DNA of 61,623 bases from positions 1-61,623 of the forward strand of contig NZ_JAMYXC010000197.1 of NCBI RefSeq assembly GCF_024159025.1. The letters are read 5' to 3'. Numbering within the stretch: the stretch's first letter is position 1; each line of letters starts with the position of its first letter. Below, one piece after another: positions 36,377 through 45,597 of the stretch. Source of the stretch: Limimaricola litoreus. Its GTDB lineage: Bacteria; Pseudomonadota; Alphaproteobacteria; Rhodobacterales; Rhodobacteraceae. The notes under the pieces were generated by a model, which was given only the letters and a program-made list of their open reading frames with translations, had not been told where the DNA came from and made no database searches. Position numbers and translations under genes: made by a program.

Positions 36377-39300
36377 TCAGGCGGCCCATTTCGGATCGAT
36401 CTTGGCTCCGGCATCGAGAAGCATGGTCTCGATCCAGGCGAGCGCCGGGCGCCGTTCGAAATCGGGCCAATAGCGCTGGTTAGAGTAGTCGTTCAGGCAT
36501 CGCGTGCAGCTGGTGATGCAGTGCGGGTTTTGGCAGGCAAGGATGTTCCGCGCAGCCATCAGCAGATCGACCGCCTTGAAGCCCTCTTCCTGGGTGAGGC
36601 GCGTCGCATAGCCGGCACCGCCGGAGACGGAATCGTAGAGGACGACGACGGGGTAGCCAGAAAGTCGCTGCCCCAGGGCGCGCAGATCCCGCGGATCGGT
36701 TTCAAGCAGATCCGCCGCACCAAGGCGCAAGGCTTCTTGCAGGGTTCGGTTCAGTCCGATCGTGTCCTCGATCGCATTGCCATCGGGATCACGGGGAATG
36801 CCCTTGAAGAGGAACGCGCGCACATCGGTCTCGAAAACATGGGCAAGGTCGATCGGCCAGACAGATTGGGTCGGGTCGAAGTGACAGGTCTGACCGGTCC
36901 GGGGGTTTTCATGGGGCTCGAGGAAAGTCTCCTGCTGCCAGGCCCGTTCCGGGCCGGTCCCCCGGGCCGGAACGGCATGTTCGCAGCGTCGGCACCATGC
37001 GAAACCACCGCCTTGCTTGCCCCGGTTGACGGTGATGATCCGCCCGAGCTCGGGATCGGGCCGGTTCGATCCCGGAGCGTGGAAGGTGAGTATGCCGGGC
37101 AGGTCGGTTTCCTTGTAGGCCGAGAAGGGGGCTTCGGTCAGAAGCAGCGCTTCGTCGGTCACCGTGGGGCGAATGCGGCTCGCGCCGGGATCGCGACCCT
37201 GCCCGTCGACGGCAGAGGTGAGGAAGCCGTGTGGACGGATGAAGTTTCGGGTGCCGGCACTCTTGGGGAACTGGTAGCCGCACTGCTCACAGGTCGGAGA
37301 GGGCTGTTGCTGGGCCTGGGTGATCTGCGGCGACTTGCAGGCGTCGCAGACACGATACTTCGCGCGCTCGATGAAGGCATCGTCGCCGGTGAACTTGGAG
37401 CGCTTCGAAATCCCGTCGCTGGTCCAGACGCGGCCGCCGGCCACGACTTCCGATCCCGGTGCATATTCGGAGATACCGATGGCGCCGTCGCGGTCGAGTT
37501 CGAGAAGGGCACTGTCGGCGTTCTGCCCTCCCTGGTTGATCACTTCGAGCGACACCGAATGCACCGGGAAGCTGTAGGTCGGGATGACGGCGCGCCTTGA
37601 GAGCTGGTCGACCAAGAACTGCCCGACATAGAGCCGTTGTTGGGTCCTGAGGGCCATGGTCCGACGATCGATCTTCTGGAAGCCCTTGGAGTCCGTGGCT
37701 TCGAGCTGGGCGCGCTGGGTCTCGAGATCCTCGAGAGCCTCCTGCATGAGCCCCCAGCGTCCGAAGGCGGAGTCGGCGAAGGACTTGATCCGCTTGGTAA
37801 GTTCCCGCCGCAGGCCATCGGCATCGAGGGCGATGCCAGCCAGGGCCGGAGGCAGGCGCTCGCCGAGCCGTGCCGCGGCCTCCACTGCGAGATCCGCGCT
37901 GGCAAGCCAGTCGGAGAAGTCTTGCTCCCAGGCTTGGCGGACGGCGTCCGTCAATGTCTCGTCGAAGATATCCTTCAGCCGCGGGGCGCCGGGGCGATCA
38001 TAGCCGGCAAGGCGGTGATCGAGGTAGCGTGCGAGCAGCATCGAGAGCTGGTGGCGCTGGAAGAAGCCGGCATTGTCCAGACTCAGATAGGGGACGATGG
38101 GCTTGGCGGCGAGGTAGTCGTTGAATTCCTCGTAAGCTGCCCGGTCGAAGCGCCCGGAGCGCGCGGTCGTAAGCACGATCGGGGCAACCTGGGCGCGGCG
38201 TCCGGCGCGCCCCGCGCGCTGTTGGTAGTTGGCGATGGAAGGGGGGACGTTCTTGCACAGGACCGCCTCCAGGTCCCCGAGATCGACACCCATCTCCATC
38301 GTGGTCGTGCAAGACAGCAGGTTGACCTCGCCGGCCTTGAAGTCTTCCTCGATGCTGGACCGAACCTCGCTTGCGATCGCCGCGGTATGCTCTCGCGCAA
38401 TGCCCAACTGCGGTCGCTCATTGTAGCGCGCAACATAGTGGTTGCGCGTGGCAAGCTGGTCGCGCTCCTCGCGGGGTATCTCCTGCAAGCGGCCGACGCA
38501 CCCCATCGAGGGGCAGACCCCGGCGGTATCGAACTGGGTCCGCCCGCCACAGCGGCTGCATTGGTAGAGATGAACTTCCCGTCCGGGCACGACCAGGAGA
38601 TTCTGGTTGAACATCAGGCCACGGCCGACGCCGTGCTTTTCGGTCATGGTCGAGGTGGCCTCGAAGCCGCGCCAGAAGTTGACGAGAATGTCGTGGCACT
38701 GCGGGTCGTCGAACTCCTCTACGCCGCAGGCCTGCGCCATCTTGCGCAGAAGCGAGGTAAAGCGGTTCTGGTAGCCCGTGGCCGGGATGAGGGCGAGGCC
38801 GAGATCGGTATGCGGGTTCTTGTTGCGCACGATACAGCGATTGCGCTGGGAGGCGATGCGGGTCCAGATCGACTCGTCCTCGAGATCGATCATACCCGAT
38901 CCTTTTTCACCGAGCGCCCGGTGCTCCCGGATCATCTTGAGCAGGTAGCGCGTGAAGGCCTCGGCGTGAGGCTTCATCGGCTCCGGCATTTTTGCCTGCA
39001 CGGCACGGACCAGGCGATCGATATCCTTGTAATCGACGCCCACGAGGCCGAACCCTTCGAGGCTGAGGCGGCCCCGTCCGAACACCGACAGTTCGGCCGC
39101 GATCAGGGCCTTGAGGCGAAGCTGTCGGTTGGCTCCCGTCTCGAGGACCGGCACGACGCCGGGCTTGTAGAGGCGCAGGCCATCGGCCCTGAGCTCACGC
39201 TCGACGGCACCAACAAGGTTGTCGATGTCCATGGTGCCGCTGGTGTCGACGGCGCGCATGATGGCGGCGCGGACCGCCTGTTCGCGCGAGGTCCGCTCGA

Positions 39301-41320
39301 AGAACGGGGCAAAGAATGCCGCGTCCTGACGGTTGTCCGAGAAGACGAGAAGATTGCGCCCCGCCATGGGTGGGTTCTGTCCGCTCTCGTTCCGAGGCAG
39401 GGACTCGAGGAGGGTTTGGGCTGCGACGGCGGCCAGGGCCTCATCGCCGGGGCGCACCGTGGTGACCGGCTCGAGATATCGGGTCGAGAGGTGATTGCAG
39501 GCCACGCAGCGCTTGAGATACTTGCCGCCGCCATCGGGATCGTCGTGAAGATGGACATCTTCGAGTTCGACCGAACCGGCAGCTTCATCCTCCATGGGCC
39601 GCCCGGTCAGGGGGTCGAAGTAGAGAAGCTGAGGTGGGTGCCCGTCGTCATGGTCGATCTCGTGCTCGGCGGCCATTCCACCCCGAACGAGGCGAAGGAG
39701 GTGGCGCTCCGCGAAGACTTGGGTCGGTTCGAAGCCCAGAGGACCCTGCCAAGCCTCGACATAGGGCTCACCACAGTTGCGGCAGACGAAGAGCTCGAAT
39801 GCCGGCCGGTCATCCGATGCTGTCTCGGACCCAATGACGACTTCCTGGACGTTTTCCTCGGTGCCGGCGCCAAGCGCGATACCCACGCGGTCGGGTGAGC
39901 GCGAGATCAGGTGATAGCGCGCCGGCAGCAGGGGGAAGACAGTGGCATCCTCGCTGACGGCAAGCACGCCGATCGCGATGAGACCTGTGAGGGCCGGGAT
40001 CGCATCGGAGCCAGCATCGGGAAACACATCGCGCGCCAGGGACTCGATCGGGACCGCGTCGCCTTGGAGGCGATGCGCGATGACGCCGATCTCCTCGAAC
40101 CCGCCAAGCAGCTCGATCAGCCCATCTCCAAGCGGCTTGTTGGCGGCAACTTTGAGTTCCTCGAAGCCCGATATCTCGGCCTCGAAGTTCCAATCCTCGG
40201 CCGCCATCGGGGTGCCGTTTTGCACCGCGGCCCGGGCCTGCGCAGCCAGCACGCCAGCCTCCTTCCATCTTTGCGGAGAGAGACCGCTCGGGCGCGGCGA
40301 AGCAGACAGTCTTGGATGGGCCTTCTTGCGGGATGTGATGACCGCATCGGCACCGGAGAACGGCTCACCGAACAGATGGGAGGCGAAGTCGGCGAGTTCG
40401 CCCTTCCGTCCTGGATCGAGCGAAGCCGATGTGCCGATGCAGCGGATCTTGCCATCTGGAATGCCGAGATGGGCCTTCAGGCGCCGCAGAAGAAAGGCCA
40501 CCTCGATGGCCTGGGCGCCGGCATATGTATGGATCTCGTCGAGCACGATGGCCTGGAGGTCGGCATTGGCGAGGAGCGGCCGGTTGGTCGGCAGGAGCAG
40601 AATGTGCTCGAGCATGGCGTAGTTGGTGATGAGGATGTGCGGGGGAGCAGCGCGCATTTCCGAACGGGAAAGCAGCCAGTTTTCGGAGACATCCGCATCT
40701 TCGCCGAATGCTTCAACAAAACTCGGAGTGGACCGCAGCCGCGAGATTTCCTGCTCGCGCGTGGCGCGGGACTTCACCTGGCCGGTATAACGACCGAGCG
40801 TGATGCCCGGGTCGCCGAGATCGCGAAAGAGGAGGGAGGCGATCCTGTGCAGCTGGTCGTTCGCCAGCGCGTTCAGTGGGTAGACGAGGATCGCCCGCAC
40901 GCCAGGCCGCTTGAGGTCTCCCTGGGCAAGGATGGAGTTGATGAGCGGATAGAGGAAGCTTTCGGTCTTGCCCGACCCGGTGCCGGTCGCCACGAGGAAG
41001 TTCTCGTCGCGCAAGAGGGCAGCTTCCTGGTGCGCGTGCAGCGGACGCCGCCAGACCGAGCTTGCGTTTTTCTCGAAGGCTTTCCAGCCGGGGTCGAGGA
41101 CGCCATCGCCGCAAAGCTCGGCCATGGCGCGTCCCTTCTCGAAGTCGGGCAGCATCTCGACGTAAGGCCCCTTCACGAAGGTCAGATCGCCGATCCGATC
41201 TCGCAGCTCTTCCGCGAGACGCGGCGCGCGGATTTCATTGATCGGGGAAGAGGTCGAGACAAACCGCCCGAGGGTGGTGTTGAGATGGGCGCGGAAGCTG
41301 TTCGGATCGAGATCGGTCAT
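36377..41320 (-). CDS. DUF1998-type SF2 DEAD/DEAH helicase, second gene of the large operon
   Basis: A 1647-aa protein. Walker A VATGTGSGKTESFLYP with Lys118, the DEIH box IVLDEIHTYAGAQA near 261, motif V TTMEMGVDLGDLEAV and motif VI YQQRAGRAGRRAQ near 1038. Several Cys pairs follow or intervene: CRNCGEPY, CSRCGGRT, CDACKSPQ, CEQCGYQF, CRRCEHAV. The C-terminus is a complete DUF1998: LYDSVSGGAGYATRL, then CQNPHCITSCTRCLNDYSNQ. DUF1998 helicases are core parts of DISARM (DrmB) and Druantia (DruE). It overlaps the upstream gene by 4 bases (ATGA) with GGGAG before the ATG. Start and frame are certain; pathway is inference. Confidence 0.93.
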   Translation of the reverse strand: MTDLDPNSFRAHLNTTLGRFVSTSSPINEIRAPRLAEELRDRIGDLTFVKGPYVEMLPDFEKGRAMAELCGDGVLDPGWKAFEKNASSVWRRPLHAHQEAALLRDENFLVATGTGSGKTESFLYPLINSILAQGDLKRPGVRAILVYPLNALANDQLHRIASLLFRDLGDPGITLGRYTGQVKSRATREQEISRLRSTPSFVEAFGEDADVSENWLLSRSEMRAAPPHILITNYAMLEHILLLPTNRPLLANADLQAIVLDEIHTYAGAQAIEVAFLLRRLKAHLGIPDGKIRCIGTSASLDPGRKGELADFASHLFGEPFSGADAVITSRKKAHPRLSASPRPSGLSPQRWKEAGVLAAQARAAVQNGTPMAAEDWNFEAEISGFEELKVAANKPLGDGLIELLGGFEEIGVIAHRLQGDAVPIESLARDVFPDAGSDAIPALTGLIAIGVLAVSEDATVFPLLPARYHLISRSPDRVGIALGAGTEENVQEVVIGSETASDDRPAFELFVCRNCGEPYVEAWQGPLGFEPTQVFAERHLLRLVRGGMAAEHEIDHDDGHPPQLLYFDPLTGRPMEDEAAGSVELEDVHLHDDPDGGGKYLKRCVACNHLSTRYLEPVTTVRPGDEALAAVAAQTLLESLPRNESGQNPPMAGRNLLVFSDNRQDAAFFAPFFERTSREQAVRAAIMRAVDTSGTMDIDNLVGAVERELRADGLRLYKPGVVPVLETGANRQLRLKALIAAELSVFGRGRLSLEGFGLVGVDYKDIDRLVRAVQAKMPEPMKPHAEAFTRYLLKMIREHRALGEKGSGMIDLEDESIWTRIASQRNRCIVRNKNPHTDLGLALIPATGYQNRFTSLLRKMAQACGVEEFDDPQCHDILVNFWRGFEATSTMTEKHGVGRGLMFNQNLLVVPGREVHLYQCSRCGGRTQFDTAGVCPSMGCVGRLQEIPREERDQLATRNHYVARYNERPQLGIAREHTAAIASEVRSSIEEDFKAGEVNLLSCTTTMEMGVDLGDLEAVLCKNVPPSIANYQQRAGRAGRRAQVAPIVLTTARSGRFDRAAYEEFNDYLAAKPIVPYLSLDNAGFFQRHQLSMLLARYLDHRLAGYDRPGAPRLKDIFDETLTDAVRQAWEQDFSDWLASADLAVEAAARLGERLPPALAGIALDADGLRRELTKRIKSFADSAFGRWGLMQEALEDLETQRAQLEATDSKGFQKIDRRTMALRTQQRLYVGQFLVDQLSRRAVIPTYSFPVHSVSLEVINQGGQNADSALLELDRDGAIGISEYAPGSEVVAGGRVWTSDGISKRSKFTGDDAFIERAKYRVCDACKSPQITQAQQQPSPTCEQCGYQFPKSAGTRNFIRPHGFLTSAVDGQGRDPGASRIRPTVTDEALLLTEAPFSAYKETDLPGILTFHAPGSNRPDPELGRIITVNRGKQGGGFAWCRRCEHAVPARGTGPERAWQQETFLEPHENPRTGQTCHFDPTQSVWPIDLAHVFETDVRAFLFKGIPRDPDGNAIEDTIGLNRTLQEALRLGAADLLETDPRDLRALGQRLSGYPVVVLYDSVSGGAGYATRLTQEEGFKAVDLLMAARNILACQNPHCITSCTRCLNDYSNQRYWPDFERRPALAWIETMLLDAGAKIDPKWAA

Positions 41321-44300
41321 GCTGTCTCCCTCTTGATGTCGGCGGCCTGGGTCCAGAGCGCGCGAAAATATGTGAAAATCTCGACCCCGGCCCGAAGCAT
41401 GAGCGTGAGGCAGGCGCCAACCTCGGTCTTGGGAAGGCCGGTGCGGAAAGACAGATCGTCGAGATGGGCAGCGGCCCGTCCGAGCGCGCAGGCGCGCGCA
41501 AACCGCTCGATTGTGCAGGCGATCCGCGCCGGCCGCGCATCGGCTCCGCCGGCATCATAGTCGCGGAGGGCTTCGATGTCTTCGATCCAGGTGTCGCAAA
41601 TGCAGGCGCAGGTCATCCCTTGCGGGTCGTCGGAGATCAGCAGGCCAAGCTCACTCTCCTTGAGGCGGAAGCGCAGCGCAGAAAGGGCGCTGGAAAGGGT
41701 TTGTGCCTTGAGGCCATCGGGGAGATCGTCATCGCTCCCAAGCCGGGCAAGCCATGTGCCGAGCGGGCTCTCGCCCTCTGGGTCTGGTATGTTTCGAGCC
41801 CTGCCAATATCGCGTATCCGGCCGAGCGCGGCGAGGCCGGACGCTTCCGGAAGGCCACCATAGGCATGGGGCGAGGCCTCGAAGATCCACGGCGCAGTGC
41901 CGACGAGATCGTGGCGCGGCGTTTCCCCGGACGCCAGCGTGGCCGCCAATGCCGGGCGCACGGCGCCAACGAGGCGGGGCACTCCGCTGATCTCCATGGC
42001 CTTTCGGTAGGCGTGCCCGATCGTCCGGGCGTTTTGCTCGGCAAGGGCAGCTGCAACGGGAGCGGCTGCCATCCTGGCAAGTGCCCCAAGGGCCCGCTGG
42101 TCCGGATCGAGAAGCGGGGAACCAAGGCCAAGAGCCAAGGGAATGCCGGCGCCATCCTCGATCGGGGTGAAGGCCTGCCGATCGGCGGTTCTTACCCGGA
42201 ATGTGGCGCGCGCCGGCCAAGGATGAAGAGCGCGATCAACGCTCACCAAGATGCGGCCGGTCTCGATATCCTGTTCGGCCCTGACCCCCCGCAGAGGGGG
42301 TAGCGGGGCGAGATGCCTGCCGAAGGCATAATCCCCCTCCTCAATAGTCTCGCCGAGTCCTGCAATGCTGACACGGAGAGCATCGCAGCGCTCTTGCGGC
42401 AGGAAGGACAAGGATATGTTCGCGGCATCTTCGATGACCTCGATATCCTGCGGATCATCGCGCCGGATGATCCGGGCAAATATCTCCAGGCGCCCATCCT
42501 TGCGTCTCAGCGCGATCCGGTCGTCACGCCCCGAGCCACCTTCGAGAAGTTCAGCGGTGATTTCGACGCGGGAGCGAGCGAAGAAGGGGCGCCGGAGCTC
42601 CTTGCCGAGAACGAGAAGATCGGCATCCCGATCGCTGCTTTGCAAGATGAGCGTATCATGGCGTCCGGCATGGCCGAGAAAGATCCGTCCACCGCGCGGC
42701 ACGACGACCTTGTCCTGGCTGGTCATGCGATGATGGTGGAGAACCTCGGCCCCAGTGCGCAGCTGAAACTGGTGTGGACCGCCGTCGATATCGAGCGCGA
42801 GGATAGGCGCTTCGACCTTGGCGGAAAGGTCGACGCAAAGACTGTCTTCCTGCGCGCGAAGCCCCTCGCTGCGAGAGGCATTGTAGTTTCCAGGGCGAGG
42901 AAGCTCGAGCAGTGGCCCTTCGGGGCGCGCAAAACCCGGCCAGAGCCAGGTGGCGACCGAAAGCTCTGCCCGCGCCTCGAAGTTGCCCGCGGCACCGGGG
43001 GCGAGAACCTCGAAGACAGCTTTGCCGGGTGCCGCGCGATGATCGAAACCAAAGGAGGAGAAGGGAATGCGCGCGGCGCCATTTTGAGGCAACTCGAGGG
43101 GGCAGTATTTCACCGCAGCTCCAAGCCGTGCCCGAACGATGCGGGTCCGGCCACCGATTTCAGAGTCGAGCTGGATGCGAAGACTCCCATCCCCGCCGAT
43201 CAGCGCCCGGCTTCCCGAGCGTGCGATGGGTGTGCCATCGATCCAGATCGCGGTTTCCCGCGGCGTTGTGATGCGAAGATGTCCGCCGACGTCGAAGGAC
43301 ACGGACTCACCGGCCTCTATCCATGCCACGCGATAGGCCGGGTCGGCCGCGGGGAGGGCGGGTCCGAAGGAGGGGGATGAGAACTCCTGGCGTCCAAGCA
43401 CCACGAGCCGGCTCGCGGCAACTTCGACTTGCCCGGAGCCAATCTCGGGTCGGGCAAGCAGTGCACCGCTGTCCGCGTCGAAGACGAGAATATGATCTTC
43501 GTCGGGACCAAGAGGGATATCGCGCGTGGTTGCTCCGCAGCTCCAGCTGAGCGTGGAGGGCCAGGGGGCGTTTAGGACATGAGCTGTGCCGCTCCGGATC
43601 TGGACCGGGAAGGGGCCGGACTTGATCTTTTGCGGGTGGGTGGAGCGCTCAGCTTCGAGCGCGAGGCGATCCCCCATCCAGATGATCTGCGGCGGGCCGG
43701 TAAGGTCGGCCTTCGAGCGCCTGAACATCCTGGCGGCGCGATCATAGGCGTCGAAGAGATCTACTTCGGTGTCGTTGAGGGGTTCTGCACCTTTGCGCCA
43801 AGCCTCGAAGCGGCGCGCGCAATGCGCCGAGCGGTCGAAATCGATGGTCGCATGCAGACGGGTGATGCCTTGGCACCGATCGATCACCGCCCGGCGCTGC
43901 CAGCTGCGCGCCGAAGGCGTATCCTCGATGGCGGGCGGGCCCAGATGCAGCGCAGTGGCCACGAAGGCCTTGGCAAGATCCCGGTGCCGGGATCGCGGCG
44001 GACCAAGCGGTGTGAAGAACAAGTCGGTCGGATCGTTGCCTGAGACCGGGAGGCCGATCCCCCGTGCAGCAATGCGATAGTCTCGCTTCAAGCTGTCGCG
44101 CTCAGCGGCACCCTCGAAGCTTTGGCGCACGAAGCGGGCGATGTGCAGGTATACATCATTCGTGGTGGCGCCATAATTTTGCGCAAGCGGCGTCAGAACG
44201 GCCCAGACGGCGAGCGTGGGGCACCGCCGGAACAGGATCGCGAGGCTCAATCGGCGCGCGATTTCTTTGGCTTGTTCGCGTTGCGCGGTCGTGATTGGCG

Positions 44301-44403
44301 CATCCACGATGAATGGCGTGGATCTCGCACCGGTCCAGGCAGTGCGGAACCCTTCTTCGATTTCGGCCAGCGCTTCCGGAGATACGCTTTGAGTGGCTAC
44401 CAT
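41317..44403 (-). CDS. Large protein of unknown family, first gene of the large operon
   Basis: A protein of about 1028 aa. Residues 1-200 are helical (AREIARRLSLAILFR-like segments, VYLHIARFVRQSF). About 300-750 is strongly beta-rich with many short strands ending in Gly/Asp turns (LRIQLDSEIGGRTRIVRARL, RIFLGHAGRHDTLILQ), like a chain of beta-sandwich modules. The last 250 residues are helical again, with CACICDTWIEDIEALRDYD and an Arg-rich helix. No enzyme motif or transmembrane helix is seen. ATG 44403 is preferred over a TTG at 44451 because the upstream sequence is AT-rich and promoter-like. It may be the specificity or adaptor subunit for the DUF1998 helicase; Druantia type III has a large unknown DruH beside DruE, which is a possible parallel. 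Confidence 0.8.
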   Translation of the reverse strand: MVATQSVSPEALAEIEEGFRTAWTGARSTPFIVDAPITTAQREQAKEIARRLSLAILFRRCPTLAVWAVLTPLAQNYGATTNDVYLHIARFVRQSFEGAAERDSLKRDYRIAARGIGLPVSGNDPTDLFFTPLGPPRSRHRDLAKAFVATALHLGPPAIEDTPSARSWQRRAVIDRCQGITRLHATIDFDRSAHCARRFEAWRKGAEPLNDTEVDLFDAYDRAARMFRRSKADLTGPPQIIWMGDRLALEAERSTHPQKIKSGPFPVQIRSGTAHVLNAPWPSTLSWSCGATTRDIPLGPDEDHILVFDADSGALLARPEIGSGQVEVAASRLVVLGRQEFSSPSFGPALPAADPAYRVAWIEAGESVSFDVGGHLRITTPRETAIWIDGTPIARSGSRALIGGDGSLRIQLDSEIGGRTRIVRARLGAAVKYCPLELPQNGAARIPFSSFGFDHRAAPGKAVFEVLAPGAAGNFEARAELSVATWLWPGFARPEGPLLELPRPGNYNASRSEGLRAQEDSLCVDLSAKVEAPILALDIDGGPHQFQLRTGAEVLHHHRMTSQDKVVVPRGGRIFLGHAGRHDTLILQSSDRDADLLVLGKELRRPFFARSRVEITAELLEGGSGRDDRIALRRKDGRLEIFARIIRRDDPQDIEVIEDAANISLSFLPQERCDALRVSIAGLGETIEEGDYAFGRHLAPLPPLRGVRAEQDIETGRILVSVDRALHPWPARATFRVRTADRQAFTPIEDGAGIPLALGLGSPLLDPDQRALGALARMAAAPVAAALAEQNARTIGHAYRKAMEISGVPRLVGAVRPALAATLASGETPRHDLVGTAPWIFEASPHAYGGLPEASGLAALGRIRDIGRARNIPDPEGESPLGTWLARLGSDDDLPDGLKAQTLSSALSALRFRLKESELGLLISDDPQGMTCACICDTWIEDIEALRDYDAGGADARPARIACTIERFARACALGRAAAHLDDLSFRTGLPKTEVGACLTLMLRAGVEIFTYFRALWTQAADIKRETA

Positions 44404-45000
44404 TAAAATCTCATTTTTTCTTACACAGGAAATAAATATTTCAACTTCCAAAAATTAAACATGGCCAAGGCATGAGGTTGAGATGGATCAGTCTAAGGCG
44501 CAATGCATTCTTGCCTTGGCCAGATTTTCCGATCTCCTGTCCGATATCAAGGCACAACCTTGAGCTTAGATGAGATCGACTCAAGAAAACATTTGTAGGT
44601 TTACCCGGGCGGCAAAGGTTGGCCCTCAAATCCTTATCGTGCTGCAAAGATGCCACGGGATTCCGTCGCTTATCTCTTAGCGTGTGGGTTGATCGCACCA
44701 GACATCAATGTGGTAAAAAATGCACGCCTTACGAGGGGTGGTGGAGCTTCACAGCTCGAATTTCCGTTTGTAGCCATATCCTCGGTCACCGAAGGCCGCC
44801 TGTCCGCGGCGGTCTCGTCTTGCGACGGATTGGGCAGAGGCGATGTTCTGGCCATCTTGCGGCCAGTGATGACCGCAAGACTAACTCGGGCGGCTGGCAT
44901 CAGGTGATCCAGCTTTGAGGTGCCCCACTCCTCGAGGTGGGCTGCTGCCGATCTCGTGGACACGACGATAAGATCGTGACCATGGGATTGAAGACCTCAG
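44404..45000. other. Upstream region of the large operon, with an 11-bp inverted repeat
   Basis: AT-rich near 44404-44460, the expected promoter of the operon. At 44462-44522 TGGCCAAGGCA and TGCCTTGGCCA flank a 39-base centre. Further right (44760-44830) is more relic-like non-coding sequence (CCGAAGGCCGCCTGTCCGCG). No supported gene. Confidence 0.45.
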
Positions 45001-45111
45001 ATGAAGAGGCGAACGTTCAGCCGCGAGTTCAAGCTTGAGGCTGTGAAGCTGGTGACGGAGCGCGGTGTCGCCGTTGTCCAAGCAAGCTGGAATCTGGAGC
45101 TGTCCGAGTGA
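45001..45111 (+). pseudogene. IS3-family transposase orfA, N-terminal fragment
   Basis: MKRRTFSREFKLEAVKLVTE, then RGVAVVQASWNLELSE and a stop. This is the canonical opening of IS3-group OrfA (HTH part), cut after 36 codons. No OrfB or terminal repeats nearby. Confidence 0.75.
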
Positions 45112-45574
45112 GTAGACCGGTCGAGGATGGCGGTGCAGGTAGCAGCGAATGATGAGATTGAAGACCAAGCGTGCCGCATCCGGTTTGATGGATGAGTAGC
45201 TATGCAACCAGCTTCGCCTGGAGCCGTGCGCTGGCGTATTCTCCAGCTTTTCTTGGCATAGGCTCCTGCACTTGGGCGGGCAACATCATCGCGGTCAAAG
45301 TGGGCATGGCGACATTGGCTATGTTCATCTCATCGCCAAGTGAAAAGCGGTCCGCAGTCAGGCAGCGGAACTCACCTTCGCAAGCCTCGGGGGCGAGCTA
45401 CTTGGGTCAAACGAGTGAGAAACTGCGCAAGATGTTTGAGCCCCCGGCAGCTTTCTCTTCGAATGATGTGTCCCAAAGTGTGACCCAAAACATGGCCCAA
45501 AAATCTGGACCTTCTGGCTACGTCTATGAATATACTTATTTTATTGGGCCGCATGTCGCGGCTTGCAGCCAAAT
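45112..45574. other. Right end of the island, non-coding
   Basis: About 460 bases between the transposase fragment and the tRNA. The only structure I can support is the arm-type repeat triplet at 45467-45498. Confidence 0.45.
45467..45498 (+). repeat. Right arm-type site: three phased repeats
   Basis: TGTGTCCC at 45467, TGTGACCC at 45479 and CATGGCCC at 45491, exactly 12 bases apart, mirroring the left triplet at 6056, 6068 and 6080. All are in the same orientation. Located 77 bases inside attR. Confidence 0.65.
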
Positions 45575-45597
45575 TGGCGGAGAGACAGGGATTCGAA
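45575..45597 (+). repeat. attR: 23-bp repeat inside the tRNA-Ser 3' end
   Basis: Identical to 5969-5991. It covers the CCA end, the 3' acceptor strand and part of the T arm of the tRNA on the opposite strand. Confidence 0.92.

Larger units (their letters stand above)
5969..45597. mobile_element. 39.6-kb genomic island integrated at tRNA-Ser(CGA)
   Basis: The 3' end of the tRNA-Ser gene (45575-45597) is repeated exactly, 23 bases, at 5969-5991. Between the two copies lie an integrase next to the left copy, transposase remnants, a nested recombinase module and several defence-like genes; genes outside are typical chromosomal ones. This is the classic signature of a tyrosine-integrase island. 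The tRNA stays complete at the right end. No conjugation genes are visible, so it is either mobilised in trans or immobile. The interior varies strongly in base composition, suggesting stepwise build-up. Confidence 0.9.

Noticed and set aside
36377-41320. DISARM
   Set aside because: A DUF1998 helicase is present, but no DNA methylase, DrmA-type helicase partner or PLD protein is seen nearby.
36377-44403. Direct annotation as Druantia type III (DruH-DruE)
   Set aside because: Gene order fits, but the first protein cannot be matched to DruH by eye and a third giant ATPase is coupled to the operon.
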